DNA from: Actinomycetota bacterium
Lineage (GTDB): Bacteria; Actinomycetota; Acidimicrobiia; Acidimicrobiales; CADCSY01
NCBI GenBank assembly: GCA_019348495.1
Contig: JAHWJI010000012.1
Span: 1 to 39,087 of the forward strand
Direction: 5' to 3'
DNA: 39,087 bases
Shown: in pieces, positions 17,059 to 27,055 of the stretch
Layout: the number at the start of each line of letters is the position of its first letter
How positions within the stretch are numbered: the first letter of the stretch is position 1
Position numbers and translations under genes: made by a program
Notes under the pieces: generated by a model
The model's database searches: none
Seen by the model: only the letters and a program-made list of their open reading frames with translations
Told to the model about the DNA's origin: nothing

Positions 17059-18353
17059 TCCAGGTCGTGCGGCGCAACACCGAGCTCGGCCTGATCCTGC
17101 TGGTGATCGTCATCACCGCCGGCACCTACACCCTGGCCAGCCTGGGCACCACCGCGAACCTCCCCGCCAACATCGGGCCCTTCCTCGGCATCGTCCTCGC
17201 CCTCCTCGCCGGCGCCCACGTGGCCACCCGGCACCTCGCGCCCGGCGGCGACGGCGTCCTGCTGCCCATCGCCGGCCTGCTCAACGGCTTGGGCTACGTG
17301 TGGATCGCCCGCCTCAACGGGGATCTGGCCGCGCTGCAGGCCACCTGGACGGCGGTGGGGATCATCGCCTTCGTGGGGACCCTGGCCCTGGTCCCGCGCG
17401 CCCGTGAGCTCGAGCGCTACCGCTACACCTTCATGCTGGTCGGCGTCGTCCTGTTGTTGCTGCCGCTCGTCCCGGTCATCGGCAAGACCGTCAACGGCGC
17501 CCGGATCTGGGTCCAGCTGGGACCGATCAGCTTCCAGCCCGGGGAGTTCGCCAAGATCATCCTGGCGGTGTTCTTCGCCTCCTACCTGGTCGAGAAGCGC
17601 GAGCTGCTGGGCATGGCCGCCAACCGCTTCGGGCCCTTGACCCTGCCCGACCTTCGACACTTCGGCCCCGTGGTGTTGGCCTGGGCGGCCTCCCTCGTGG
17701 TCATGACCGCCCAGCGCGACCTGGGGTCGTCCCTGTTGTTCTTCGCCCTGTTCGTGATCATGTTGTGGGTGGCCACCGAGCGGGCCTCGTACCTGGCGGT
17801 CAGCGGCCTGCTGTTCGCCGGTGGGGCGTTCGCGGCGTGGAGCCTCTTCGACCACGTCCAGCAGCGCATCGCCATCTGGCTCAACCCCTGGTCCGACGTC
17901 ACCGACCAGGGGTTCCAAGTGGTCCAGGCCACCTTCGCCCTGGCGTGGGGGGGCATCGCCGGCACCGGACCGGGCCTGGGCAACCCCGATCGCATCCCCC
18001 TCATCGAGACCGACTTCATCTTCGTCGCCATCGGCGAGGAGCTGGGCCTGTTGGGATCGGTCGGCGTGGTGGTGGCCTACCTGCTCATGGTGGGAACCGG
18101 GCTGCGCATCGCCCTGCGGGCGGAGGCGCCCTTCAACAAGCTGCTGGCCACCGGGCTGACGACCATCCTCGGCGTCCAGTCGTTCATCATCATCGGCGGG
18201 GTCACCCGCCTGGTGCCCCTCACCGGGATCACCCTGCCCTTCGTCTCCTACGGCGGTTCGTCGTTGATCGCCAACTACGTCCTCTTGGCCCTGCTCATCC
18301 GCATCTCCGACGACAACGCCACCGCCGAGGAACGTACGGAGCCGGCCCGGTGA
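17055..18353 (+). CDS. rodA: FtsW/RodA/SpoVE family SEDS protein
   Basis: Multi-TM; NGARIWVQLGPISFQPGEFAKI, QRDLGSSLLFF, IPLIETDFIFVAIGEELGL, GITLPFVSYGGSSLIAN; TTG start overlapping the pstP stop. Confidence 0.94.
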   Translation: MIQVVRRNTELGLILLVIVITAGTYTLASLGTTANLPANIGPFLGIVLALLAGAHVATRHLAPGGDGVLLPIAGLLNGLGYVWIARLNGDLAALQATWTAVGIIAFVGTLALVPRARELERYRYTFMLVGVVLLLLPLVPVIGKTVNGARIWVQLGPISFQPGEFAKIILAVFFASYLVEKRELLGMAANRFGPLTLPDLRHFGPVVLAWAASLVVMTAQRDLGSSLLFFALFVIMLWVATERASYLAVSGLLFAGGAFAAWSLFDHVQQRIAIWLNPWSDVTDQGFQVVQATFALAWGGIAGTGPGLGNPDRIPLIETDFIFVAIGEELGLLGSVGVVVAYLLMVGTGLRIALRAEAPFNKLLATGLTTILGVQSFIIIGGVTRLVPLTGITLPFVSYGGSSLIANYVLLALLIRISDDNATAEERTEPAR

Positions 18354-19807
18354 ACCGCCAGATCCGACGGCTGGGCATCGCCATGCTCGTGCTCTTCGGC
18401 GCCCTGTTCGTCCAGCTCAACGTCATCCAGGTGCTGCGCGCCGACGCCTACAACGACAACCCCAACAACACGCGGGCCATCGTGCGCGACTTCAGCCGAC
18501 CACGGGGCCAGATCGTCGCCGCCGACGGCACCGTGCTGGCTCGCTCGGTGCCGGCCGAGGGGCGCTTCGAGCGCCAGCGGCAGTACCCCGAGGGCGAGCT
18601 CTTCGCCGGGGTGACGGGTTACTTCTCCTTCATCGCCGGGGCCGAGGGCGTGGAGCGGACCTACAACGACGTGCTCGCCGGTCGCACCACCCAGACGGTG
18701 AGCGACATCGGCGAGCTGCTCCTCGGCGAGCCCCGAACCGCCGACGTCACCCTCACCATCCCCACCGACGTGCAGCGGGTGGCCCGCGACGCCCTGGGGG
18801 GGACCCGGGGCTCGGTGGTGGCCCTCGATCCCCGTGACGGGGCGGTGCTGGCCCTGTGGAACTTCCCCAGCTACGACCCGGGCCTGCTCTCCTCGGTCGA
18901 CATCGAGGCGGCCCAGGCCGCTCGTGACCGTCTCCTGGCCGACGAGAACAGCCCGCTGCTGCCCGCCACCTACCGGGAGACCTTCTTCCCCGGGTCCACC
19001 TTCAAGGTGGTCACCGCCGCCGCCGGGCTCTCCAGCGGACGGGTCAGCGTCGCCGCACCGGCGTACCCGTCGAGCTCGGCTTACGTTCCCCCGCTGACGC
19101 GCAACCCCATCAACAACTTCGGGAACAGCACCTGTGGTGGGACGCTGGCGGACATCCTGCGGGTGTCGTGCAACACCGCCTTCGCCCAGATGGGCGTCGA
19201 TCTCGGCGCCGAGGTCCTGGTGGGCCAGGCCGAGGCCTTCGGCTTCAACGACGTCCCGCCCCTCGACCTGCCCGGGGTGGAGCCGTCCCCCATCGGCGAC
19301 GTGGCCTCGTTCGTCCAGAACACGCCGGTGCTGGCCATGACCGCCATCGGCCAGAACGCCGTGCGGTCCACGCCGCTGCAGATGGCCCTGGTGGCCGCCG
19401 GGGTGGCCAACGGCGGCCAGGTGATGGTGCCCCACGTCATGGCCGAGGTGCGTGACGACCGGGGCGAGGTGATCGACCGCTTCGAGCCGCAGCTCTGGAC
19501 CCGGGCCACCAGCCCCGCCGTGGCCGCCACCGTGACCGAGGCCATGGTCCGGGTGGTGGAGGACGGCACCGCCAGCCGCCTGTCCGTGCCGGGGGTGTCC
19601 ACCGCGGGCAAGACGGGCACGGCGCAGCTCGGCAACGGCCTGTCCCACGCCTGGATCGTCGGCTTCGCCCCGGCTGACGCCCCCCGGGTGGCGGTGGCGG
19701 TCATCGTCGAGGCCCAACCCGGCGCCAGCGAGCAGACCGGCGGTCGGGTGGCCGCCCCCATCGCCCAAGCGGTGCTCAGCGCCGCCCTCGACGCGACGTC
19801 GCCATGA
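18350..19807 (+). CDS. pbpA: Penicillin-binding protein (PbpA-type transpeptidase)
   Basis: FSRPRGQIVAADG; STFK (PGSTFKVVTA); SCN motif (VSCNTAF); KTGTAQ; located between rodA and pknB. Confidence 0.94.
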   Translation: MNRQIRRLGIAMLVLFGALFVQLNVIQVLRADAYNDNPNNTRAIVRDFSRPRGQIVAADGTVLARSVPAEGRFERQRQYPEGELFAGVTGYFSFIAGAEGVERTYNDVLAGRTTQTVSDIGELLLGEPRTADVTLTIPTDVQRVARDALGGTRGSVVALDPRDGAVLALWNFPSYDPGLLSSVDIEAAQAARDRLLADENSPLLPATYRETFFPGSTFKVVTAAAGLSSGRVSVAAPAYPSSSAYVPPLTRNPINNFGNSTCGGTLADILRVSCNTAFAQMGVDLGAEVLVGQAEAFGFNDVPPLDLPGVEPSPIGDVASFVQNTPVLAMTAIGQNAVRSTPLQMALVAAGVANGGQVMVPHVMAEVRDDRGEVIDRFEPQLWTRATSPAVAATVTEAMVRVVEDGTASRLSVPGVSTAGKTGTAQLGNGLSHAWIVGFAPADAPRVAVAVIVEAQPGASEQTGGRVAAPIAQAVLSAALDATSP

Positions 19808-19831
19808 GCCGACCCGCCTAGTCTCTGGATC

Positions 19832-21649
19832 ATGGCCGAGGAGGAGCAGCGGGTCTTCAACGCCCGCTACGAGTTGCACCGGCGCATCGCCCGGGGCGGC
19901 ATGGCCGACGTCTTCTTGGCCCGCGACGCGCTGCTCGACCGGCCCGTGGCGGTCAAGGTGCTCTTCCCCGAGTTCGCCACCGACCCCACCTTCGTCCAGC
20001 GCTTCCGCCGGGAGGCCCAGGCCGCCGCCAACCTCAGCCACCCCAACATCGTGTCGGTCTACGACTGGGGGGAGGAAGGCGGGACGTACTTCATCGTCAT
20101 GGAGTACATCGAAGGCCGGAGCCTGGCCCAGATCATCAAGGACGAGGGCCGCTTGCACCCCGACCGGGCCGCCGACATCACCGCCGACGCGGCCGCCGCC
20201 TTGGGCTTCGCCCACCGCAACGGCGTGGTGCACCGCGACGTGAAGCCCGGCAACGTCATCATCTCCCCGAGCGGCCAGGTCAACGTGGCCGACTTCGGGA
20301 TCGCCCGGGCCGTCTCCAACCAGGAGAACCTGACCCAGGCGGGCACCGTCATGGGCACCGCCACCTACTTCTCGCCCGAGCAGGCCCGGGGCGAGTCCGT
20401 CGACCCCCGCAGTGACGTCTACTCCCTGGGCGTGGTCCTCTACGAGATGCTCACCGGAGGTCCGCCGTTCACCGGCGACAGCCCGGTGGCGGTGGCCTAC
20501 AAGCACGTCCAGGAGACGCCGCAGCCCCCCCGCAGCCGCAACCGCGACATCCCCCCCGAGTTGGAGGCGGTGGTGCTCAAGGCCATGGCCAAGGACACCG
20601 CCGACCGCTACGCCTCGGCCGAGGACCTCCGCGCCGACCTGCGCCGCTTCCGTGAGGGCAGCCAGGTGACGGCCGCGGTGGCGGCGCCGCTGGCTGCGGC
20701 CGGCACCGCCACCCGGGCCATCGGCGTGACCCCCGCAGCCGACGTCGGTGCCACCCGGGCCATCCCGGTGGCCGAGGAGACCCGCACGATCAGACGGGAC
20801 GAGGACCTCTACCACGACGAACCGCCCCGTCGCCAGAACACCACCTTCATCGTGGTCCTGGTGGTCCTGTTGGCCATCCTGGCCGCCCTGTTGTTCTGGT
20901 TGGCCTCCAACCTCGGTCTGGGCGGCGACACCGCCGAGGTGGAGGTCCCCCCTCTGGAAGGCCTGACCGAGGTGCAGGCCCGGGCGGCGCTGGAGGAGGC
21001 CGACCTGGCCGTGGGCACGGTCACCACCGAGGAGAACCCCGGGGCCTTGCCCGGCGTGGTCCTGCGCTCCGACCCACCGCCAGGTGAGATGGTGGAGGAG
21101 GGCACCGCCGTCGACCTGGTGGTCAACGCCGCGCCAGAGCTGGTGGTGGTCCCCGAGATCGAGCGCCTGAGCGAGCTGGACGCCCGGGGCCGGCTCGAGG
21201 CCCGCGGGCTGGTCCCGCAGTTCCAGCGCGAGGAGAGCAGCGAGGTGGACGAGGGCGACGTGATCTCCTCGCAGCCGGCGGCGGGCGAGGAGGTGCCGGC
21301 GGGCTCGACGGTGGTGGTGCAGGTCTCCAGCGGCCCGCCCCTGGTGGTCGTCCCCTCTGTGGTCGGCAGCCCCCAGGACGTCGCCCTCAACGTCCTCATC
21401 GACGCCGGCTTCCGCCCCCAGGTCCGCCAGGAGGCGGCCAACCAGGCCGCCGGCACGGTGATCCGCACGGAACCGGGTGCGGGGACCCAGGCGCCCGAGG
21501 ACAGCACCGTGACGGTGATCGTCTCCACCGGGCCGGCGACGACCACGACCACGACCACGACCACCACGACCACGACCCCGCCGGCCACGATCACGATCCC
21601 CAGGCCCACCACGTCGTCGAGCAGCACCAGCACCACCAACTCGAACTGA
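19832..21649 (+). CDS. pknB: PknB-type Ser/Thr kinase with three C-terminal PASTA repeats and a Thr/Ser-rich tail
   Basis: RIARGGMADVFLARD...AVKVL; VVHRDVKPGNVII; DFGIARA; TM at IVVLVVLLAILAALLFWLA; three PASTA units; tail TTTTTTTTTTTTPPATITIPRPTTSSSS. Confidence 0.95.
   Translation: MAEEEQRVFNARYELHRRIARGGMADVFLARDALLDRPVAVKVLFPEFATDPTFVQRFRREAQAAANLSHPNIVSVYDWGEEGGTYFIVMEYIEGRSLAQIIKDEGRLHPDRAADITADAAAALGFAHRNGVVHRDVKPGNVIISPSGQVNVADFGIARAVSNQENLTQAGTVMGTATYFSPEQARGESVDPRSDVYSLGVVLYEMLTGGPPFTGDSPVAVAYKHVQETPQPPRSRNRDIPPELEAVVLKAMAKDTADRYASAEDLRADLRRFREGSQVTAAVAAPLAAAGTATRAIGVTPAADVGATRAIPVAEETRTIRRDEDLYHDEPPRRQNTTFIVVLVVLLAILAALLFWLASNLGLGGDTAEVEVPPLEGLTEVQARAALEEADLAVGTVTTEENPGALPGVVLRSDPPPGEMVEEGTAVDLVVNAAPELVVVPEIERLSELDARGRLEARGLVPQFQREESSEVDEGDVISSQPAAGEEVPAGSTVVVQVSSGPPLVVVPSVVGSPQDVALNVLIDAGFRPQVRQEAANQAAGTVIRTEPGAGTQAPEDSTVTVIVSTGPATTTTTTTTTTTTTPPATITIPRPTTSSSSTSTTNSN
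21539..21576 (+). repeat. ACG/ACC short tandem repeat encoding a poly-Thr tract at the PknB C-terminus
   Basis: acgaccacgaccacgaccacgaccaccacgaccacgacc seen directly. Confidence 0.85.
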
Positions 21650-21682
21650 GAGGGTCGGCGCCGGCCGGGGTGGCGCCCTGCG

Positions 21683-22294
21683 TCAGCTGGACGCGGTGAC
21701 GGCGGGGGCTGTCGTCGTTCGGGACAGGAAGTTCCGCAGCAGGTCATGTCCTGAGCCGGTCAGGATCGACTCGGGGTGGAACTGCACCCCCTCCACGTCC
21801 AGGTGGCGGTGACGCAGGCCCATGACCACGCCGTCGTCGGTCTCGGCGCTCACCTCCAGCACCTCGGGGAGACTGGACCGCTCGACCACCAGAGAGTGGT
21901 AGCGGGTGGCCTCGAAGGGGTTGGCCAACCCGGCGAAGACCCCCCGACCGTCGTGGTGGACCAGCGAGGTCCGCCCGTGCACGACCTGGGGGGCCCGCAC
22001 CACCCGACCCCCGTAGACGGCGCCGATGCACTGATGGCCCAGGCACACGCCGAGCACCGGTACCCGTCCGGCCAGGTGGCGGATGACGGCGTTGGAGACG
22101 CCGGCCTCCTCGGGGCCACCGGGGCCGGGGGAGACGAGCACCGCATCGGGCGCCAGGTGGTCGACCCGGTCGAGGTCGATGGCGTCGTGGCGGTGGACCA
22201 ACGGCGTGGCCCCCAGCTCCCCCACGTACTGGGCCAGGTTGTAGACGAAGGAGTCGTAGTTGTCGACGACCAGCACCCGGGCTCCCACGGTCAC
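21683..22294 (-). CDS. trpG: Glutamine amidotransferase, anthranilate/aminodeoxychorismate synthase component II
   Basis: VLVVDNYDSFVYNLAQYVGELGA; VSPGPGGPEEAG; VLGVCLGHQCIGAVYGG; GVQFHPESILT. Confidence 0.93.
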   Translation of the reverse strand: MTVGARVLVVDNYDSFVYNLAQYVGELGATPLVHRHDAIDLDRVDHLAPDAVLVSPGPGGPEEAGVSNAVIRHLAGRVPVLGVCLGHQCIGAVYGGRVVRAPQVVHGRTSLVHHDGRGVFAGLANPFEATRYHSLVVERSSLPEVLEVSAETDDGVVMGLRHRHLDVEGVQFHPESILTGSGHDLLRNFLSRTTTAPAVTASS

Positions 22295-22343
22295 GAGGCT
22301 AGCGACGGCCTCATGGGCGGGCGCTCGAGATCAGCCGCCCCCA

Positions 22344-22553
22344 TCAGCCGGCACCGGCGCCGGCGTCGGCGTCGGCCAGGAGGTGAGCGGCCTTCTCCAC
22401 CGCTCGCCGAGCCCGGGTGAGGCGCTTCTCGTCGACCGGGAGCTCGGTCCCACCGGCGTCGATGGACTCTCGCAGGCGGATGATGGCCAGGTCGGCCAGC
22501 TCCTCGGCGATGCCCTCCAGGCGGGTGCGGATGTCGTCGAACTCACCGGCCAT
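22344..22553 (-). CDS. Small hypothetical protein
   Basis: 69-aa ORF MAGEFDDIRTRLEGIAEELADLAIIRLRESIDAGG..., balanced composition, precedes trpG on the same strand. Confidence 0.55.
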   Translation of the reverse strand: MAGEFDDIRTRLEGIAEELADLAIIRLRESIDAGGTELPVDEKRLTRARRAVEKAAHLLADADAGAGAG

Positions 22554-22626
22554 GCCGGCGTACCGTACTGCTGCCCCGGGCCGGGGCTGGGACCTTCGCC
22601 GTCCTGTCGGCCCCTATCCTGTCGGC

Positions 22627-22947
22627 GTGACCAAGCGCCGCCCCGGGAAGCAGACGCGCACGGGCGGCCGCACCACCCCGAAGCGGTCCTCGGTGAAGGG
22701 CAGGGCGCCGGCGACCGGGGCCGGGGCCGGGACCGGAACCGGTCGCTACACCCCTCCCGTCCCCCGGGTCCAGAAGGTCAGCCCCCGCTGGGTGCCGGCG
22801 CTGATGTTCGTCCTGCTCATCGCCGGCGCCGTCGTGATCGTCCTGAACTACTTCACCGTGCTGCCCGGAGGCGCCGACAACCGCTACCTCCTCGTCGGCC
22901 TCGCCCTCATCACCGGCGGCTTCATCACCGCCACCCGCTACCACTGA
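22627..22947 (+). CDS. crgA: CrgA-like cell division membrane protein
   Basis: Basic N-terminus (KRRPGKQTRTGGR), then SPRWVPALMFVLLIAGAVVIVLNYFTVLPGG..NRYLLVGLALITGGFITATRYH two-TM pattern. Confidence 0.88.
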   Translation: MTKRRPGKQTRTGGRTTPKRSSVKGRAPATGAGAGTGTGRYTPPVPRVQKVSPRWVPALMFVLLIAGAVVIVLNYFTVLPGGADNRYLLVGLALITGGFITATRYH

Positions 22948-23020
22948 GCGCCGGCGTTCCCGGTCCGTACTTACAGCGCTGTCATTCTCCCCAGGTTCAT
23001 CCCCAGCCTGGGGACAACGC

Positions 23021-23275
23021 TCACTCGGGGGGAGCCACCAGCTCCATCTCGTCCATGCAGTGGCGGGGCGGCACGGGATCCTCGGAGAGGGCCTCGCGCA
23101 CCCGCAGCTCCATGCCGCACAAGGGGCAGCGGTAGGTGAGGTTGACCCGGCGCATCTCACCGGGAGGCGGTGGTTCGGGAGCCGGCCGGGCGAAGGAGCC
23201 CAGCACGGCGAAGCCCACCTTGAAGATCAGGTAGGCCGCCACCGCGGCCACCACCAGGTTGAGCCCGAGCTCCAT
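23021..23275 (-). CDS. Small membrane protein with zinc-ribbon-like CPLC...C motif
   Basis: MELGLNLVVAAVAAYLIFKVGFAVLGSF TM plus YRCPLCGMELRVREA...RHCMDEME. Confidence 0.6.
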   Translation of the reverse strand: MELGLNLVVAAVAAYLIFKVGFAVLGSFARPAPEPPPPGEMRRVNLTYRCPLCGMELRVREALSEDPVPPRHCMDEMELVAPPE

Positions 23276-23370
23276 AGCCGCGGTCAAGCCTAGGGGCAGG
23301 GGTGACCGGACCCTGTCGGCCGAGCTGGTGGCCGCCGGCCAGGTCCTCACGGCGGTGCCTGACCGACGGG

Positions 23371-24231
23371 TCATCCCTCGGCGGCTTGGTCCTGCTCCTC
23401 GCTCTGCCCACCCTCACTCCCCGCCGCGGACCCCTTCGACCTGCCCTGGCGGGCGGCGGCCACGCTCGCCTCCAGGGCAGCCATCAAGTCGACCACCTTG
23501 TCCTCGTCGTCGACGGGGCGCTCGGTGACGATCTGGTCGCCCTCGGCCTTGCGGCCGATGAGCTCGAGCACCCGCTCCCGGTAGGTGTCGTGGTAGCGCT
23601 CGGGCTCCCAGTCGCTGCTCAACGACTCGATGAGCTGGCCGGCGACGCGCCGCTCCCGCTCGCTCAGCTCGACGTCGTCGCCGGGCAGGTCGTCTATGTC
23701 GTGGGCGGGGTCGCGCACCTCGTCGGCGAAGAACATCGTCTCGAGCACCAGCGCCCCCCGGGCCGGGCGGATGGCGGCCAGGTACTGCTTGGAGCGCAAT
23801 ACGAAGCGGGCGATGGCCACCTTGTTGGCCTCCTCCATCGCCCGGCGGAGCAGCGCGTAGGACTTCTCCGCGCCCGCCCCCTTGGCCGGGGCCAGGTAGT
23901 AGGTCTTCTCGAAGTACACGGGGTCGATCTGGTCGAGGTCGACGAAGTCCTCGATCTCGATGGTGTGTGACCGGCCCGGCTCCACCGACTCCAGCTCCTC
24001 GGGCGTGACCAGGACGTGGCGGCCCTTGTCGATCTCGTAGCCCTTGACGATGTCGTCGTAGCCCACCTCCTCGCCCGACTCCTCGGCCACCCGCCGGTAG
24101 CGGATGCGCTGGCCCGTCCCCTCCTGGAACTGGTGGAAGCTCACGTCTTTGGCCTCGGTGGCGCTGAACAGCTTCACCGGCACGTTCACCAGCCCGAAGC
24201 TCACCGCCCCGCTCCAGATCGCCCTCGCCAT
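23371..24231 (-). CDS. ku: Non-homologous end-joining protein Ku
   Basis: MARAIWSGAVSFGLVNVPVKLFSATEAKDVSFHQ...KGYEIDKGRHVLVTPEEL...IDPVYFEKTYYLAP. Confidence 0.96.
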   Translation of the reverse strand: MARAIWSGAVSFGLVNVPVKLFSATEAKDVSFHQFQEGTGQRIRYRRVAEESGEEVGYDDIVKGYEIDKGRHVLVTPEELESVEPGRSHTIEIEDFVDLDQIDPVYFEKTYYLAPAKGAGAEKSYALLRRAMEEANKVAIARFVLRSKQYLAAIRPARGALVLETMFFADEVRDPAHDIDDLPGDDVELSERERRVAGQLIESLSSDWEPERYHDTYRERVLELIGRKAEGDQIVTERPVDDEDKVVDLMAALEASVAAARQGRSKGSAAGSEGGQSEEQDQAAEG

Positions 24232-24240
24232 CGCTCCTCC

Positions 24241-26103
24241 CTACCCCCCGCGCCGCCCGCCCAGGTGCTCGGCCAAGAAGCGCTCCATGGCCCGGTAGAG
24301 GTCGAGGCGGTTCTCGGGGTTGGAGAAGCCATGCCCCTCGTCGTCCTTGCACAGGTACTCGACGTCGACGCCCCGCTCGCGCAGGGCGGCCACGATCTGG
24401 TCGGCCTCCTGCTTGGTGACCCGGGGATCGTTGGCTCCCTGGACGACGAGCAGCGGCGTGCGGATGGCGTCGACGCGCGACAGCGGCGAGCGGGCCCACA
24501 GGTCGGCCACCACCTCCTCGTTGGGCTCCTCCTCGGTGCCGGGGTCGCCCACGAAGCGGTACCACGACCCCTGCAGGAACGGCCGCCAGTAGGCCGGGAA
24601 GGAGCGCACCAGCGTCACCAGGCTGGATGGGCCCACGTAGTCGATGGCGGCGGCGAAGACCTCGGGGGTGAAGGTGACCCCCACCAGGGTGGCGTAGCCC
24701 CCGTAGGAGCCGCCGTAGATGGCCACTCGCTCCCGGTCGGCGATGCCCGCCCCGACGGCCCATTCGACGGCGTCGAGCAGGTCGTCGTGCATCTTGGCCG
24801 CGAACTCGTGCTCGGCCGCGTGCATGAACGCCTTGCCGAAGCCGGTGGAGCCGCGGTAGTTGACCTGGAGCACGGCGTAGCCCCGGTTGGCCAGGAACTG
24901 GGCTTCGGGGTCGTAGCCCCAGGAGTCACGGGCCCAGGGGCCGCCGTGGACGACCAGCACCATGGGCAGGCCGGCCGGCTCGACCCCGAGGGGAAGCGTC
25001 AGGCAGCAGTGCAGCGGGTAGCCGTCGCGGGATTCGATGCGCAGCGTCTGCATGGGGGCCAAGGTGGCCGGGTCGAGCCTGGGGCGGGGCCGGAACAGGA
25101 ACTGGGCCTCGCCCGTGTCGGTGTCCAACAAGAAGGTGGCGCCCGGCTCCCGGTCGTCGTCGAAGGAAACCACCCAGGTCGTCTCGTCGTCGTCCATGGA
25201 CACCCCGGCCAGGTCGCCGTGGTGCAGCTCGCTGGCCCGGCGCCACTTGCGCTCGAAGTCGTCGTCGAAGAAGGCCACCTCCAGGCGGTCGACCATGTAG
25301 AGCACGGCCAGCAGCTCGCCGGTGCGGCTGCGCAGGATGGGCCCGCCCAGGTCCACCTCGTCGTGGGCGTGGACCTCGGTCTCCTCGCCGCTGGCCAGGT
25401 CCAGGCGGACCAGGCGGGTCAGGTCTCGGTCCCGGGCCGAGCCCACCCACAGCGCGGTCCCGTCGGGGGTGAAGCCGTAGACGTCACCGCCGTCCTCGTT
25501 GGCGTAGACGGTGAGGGAGCGGAAGTCCTCGTCCTCGTGCTCACGCACCAGGATCTCGGTGTCACCCGTCTGTGTCTGGGCCGAGGCGGCCAGCAGGCGC
25601 CCGGCGTTGTCGGTGTGCCAGCCGCCGATGTTGCCCGGGTTCTCGGCCACCAGGTCGAGGGCGCCGGTGACCAGGTCGAGGCGGTGCACGTCGAAGCACT
25701 GGGGATCGCGACGGTTCATCGAGACCAGCACGTGGGTGGGGTCGTCGTAGGGCACGTCGACGATCCCGGCGCGGACGTCCTCGAAGGGGGTGAGGTCGAC
25801 CGAGGCGTCGTCGGGCCGGGTGAGATCGGCGGCGTAGACGTGGAAGTTCTCGTTGCCCCCCTGGTCCTGGGGGTAGAGGATGCGAGAGGAGTCCCGGCTC
25901 CAGGAGTGCCCCCGGATGCCCCTGACGTGGTCGTGGGTGACGCAGGTGTCGTCGTCGGCACCCACGGTGCGCACCCACACGTTGAGGCGTCCCTCCTCGG
26001 GAGCGAGGTACGACAGGCGGGTGCCGTCGGGGCTGATCTTGGCGCCGGCCTTCTCGGGGTTGTCGAAGAAGTGCTCGAGGGGGATGAGAGGCGGCAGGGC
26101 CAC
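24241..26103 (-). CDS. S9-family prolyl oligopeptidase / acyl-aminoacyl peptidase-like serine hydrolase
   Basis: N-terminal beta-propeller region; [63 protein letters not shown]. Confidence 0.92.
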   Translation of the reverse strand: MALPPLIPLEHFFDNPEKAGAKISPDGTRLSYLAPEEGRLNVWVRTVGADDDTCVTHDHVRGIRGHSWSRDSSRILYPQDQGGNENFHVYAADLTRPDDASVDLTPFEDVRAGIVDVPYDDPTHVLVSMNRRDPQCFDVHRLDLVTGALDLVAENPGNIGGWHTDNAGRLLAASAQTQTGDTEILVREHEDEDFRSLTVYANEDGGDVYGFTPDGTALWVGSARDRDLTRLVRLDLASGEETEVHAHDEVDLGGPILRSRTGELLAVLYMVDRLEVAFFDDDFERKWRRASELHHGDLAGVSMDDDETTWVVSFDDDREPGATFLLDTDTGEAQFLFRPRPRLDPATLAPMQTLRIESRDGYPLHCCLTLPLGVEPAGLPMVLVVHGGPWARDSWGYDPEAQFLANRGYAVLQVNYRGSTGFGKAFMHAAEHEFAAKMHDDLLDAVEWAVGAGIADRERVAIYGGSYGGYATLVGVTFTPEVFAAAIDYVGPSSLVTLVRSFPAYWRPFLQGSWYRFVGDPGTEEEPNEEVVADLWARSPLSRVDAIRTPLLVVQGANDPRVTKQEADQIVAALRERGVDVEYLCKDDEGHGFSNPENRLDLYRAMERFLAEHLGGRRGG

Positions 26104-26117
26104 GCAGATCTCCAGGG

Positions 26118-26432
26118 TCAGGGGGTGAGCAGCTCCCCGAGACTACGGAAGAACCGCGACCGGGGCATGGCCTGGCAGCCTCGGGCCGTGGCCGCCTCGA
26201 GGGTGGATGCGTCGACGTGGGCGGCGAAGCCCACCACCCGGGCGCCGGTGGCCACCACGTCGGCGAGCACGTCGAGCACCCCGGGCCGGTCGAGGTCGAC
26301 CACCACCACCTCGGCCTCGGATGCCGCCGGGACCAGGGCGGCGGGCCGGCCCACGAAGGTGACGTCCGGCGCGGCGGCAGCCAGCTTGGACCGGTCCATG
26401 AGGTCGGGGACGTAGGCGACGACGGTCGTCAT
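26118..26432 (-). CDS. Small receiver-like/hypothetical protein
   Basis: MTTVVAYVPDLMDRSKLAAAAPDVTFVGRP...VVVVDLDRPGVLDVL...GFAAHVDASTLEAATARGCQAM resembles a CheY-like fold. Confidence 0.6.
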   Translation of the reverse strand: MTTVVAYVPDLMDRSKLAAAAPDVTFVGRPAALVPAASEAEVVVVDLDRPGVLDVLADVVATGARVVGFAAHVDASTLEAATARGCQAMPRSRFFRSLGELLTP

Positions 26433-26899
26433 CGCTCCCCGGCGGTCGGCTTGTGCCCGTGGCGGGCCAGGTGGGCGCGGGCCTTGACCACGCCCCAGAG
26501 CAGCCCCACCTCGTGCAGCGAGGGGTCGACGTCGGCGAAGGTCCGCGGGGTCAGGCCGTAGTCGTCGTCGGGGAAGTGGGCCTCGTCGTAGGCATCCCGG
26601 GCCACGGGGGGGACCCGGGCCCGGCGGAGCACCTCGGTGGGATAGCGCACCGCGGCCCGAAGGATGCTGAGCGGGTTGGTCCACTGCTCGTCGATGTCGG
26701 TTTCCAGCAGGCGGCGCAACTCGGCTCCGACCTCCTCCGAGGCCTGCTGCCCGGCGGCGACGGCCTCGGCCATGACGACCGGGCCGGCGGACCCGGACCA
26801 GTCGTACAGACGCCGGCGAACCGACCGCTCGACCCAGGCCGGGAGGGTCCCCTCCACGGCGGAGACCAGGCGCCGGGAGATGTCGTCCACGGCTGCCAT
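26429..26899 (-). CDS. Conserved hypothetical protein
   Basis: MAAVDDISRRLVSAVEGTLPAWVERSVRRRLYDW...ARAHLARHGHKPTAGER; overlaps the start of the downstream ORF. Confidence 0.65.
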   Translation of the reverse strand: MAAVDDISRRLVSAVEGTLPAWVERSVRRRLYDWSGSAGPVVMAEAVAAGQQASEEVGAELRRLLETDIDEQWTNPLSILRAAVRYPTEVLRRARVPPVARDAYDEAHFPDDDYGLTPRTFADVDPSLHEVGLLWGVVKARAHLARHGHKPTAGER

Positions 26900-26965
26900 G
26901 CTTGCCCACATGAAGCCTCGTCCTATCCCTCCCGGAGCGCGCCCCAATGGGCGAGCTGACTTTGG

Positions 26966-27028
26966 CTCGACGGCTTCGCCGCCGAGAGCACCACGCTGGG
27001 CTTTCCCGCTCTTGCCGGCTTCGCCGGC
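26966..27028. repeat. Two UUCG-type hairpins in the divergent intergenic region
   Basis: ctcgacggcttcgccgccgag (26966-26986) and gccggcttcgccggc (27014-27028). Confidence 0.6.
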
Positions 27029-27055
27029 GGGCCGCTCGGGCCACGGCCCCGCCTA

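Noticed and set aside
18275-20815. 846-aa minus-strand ORF opposite rodA/pbpA/pknB
   Set aside because: Spans several well-supported sense genes and has no recognisable domain; GC-bias artefact.
24016-26415. 799-aa plus-strand ORF opposite Ku and the S9 peptidase
   Set aside because: V/G/H/Q/A-rich shadow ORF; the opposite strand has clear Ku and peptidase motifs.
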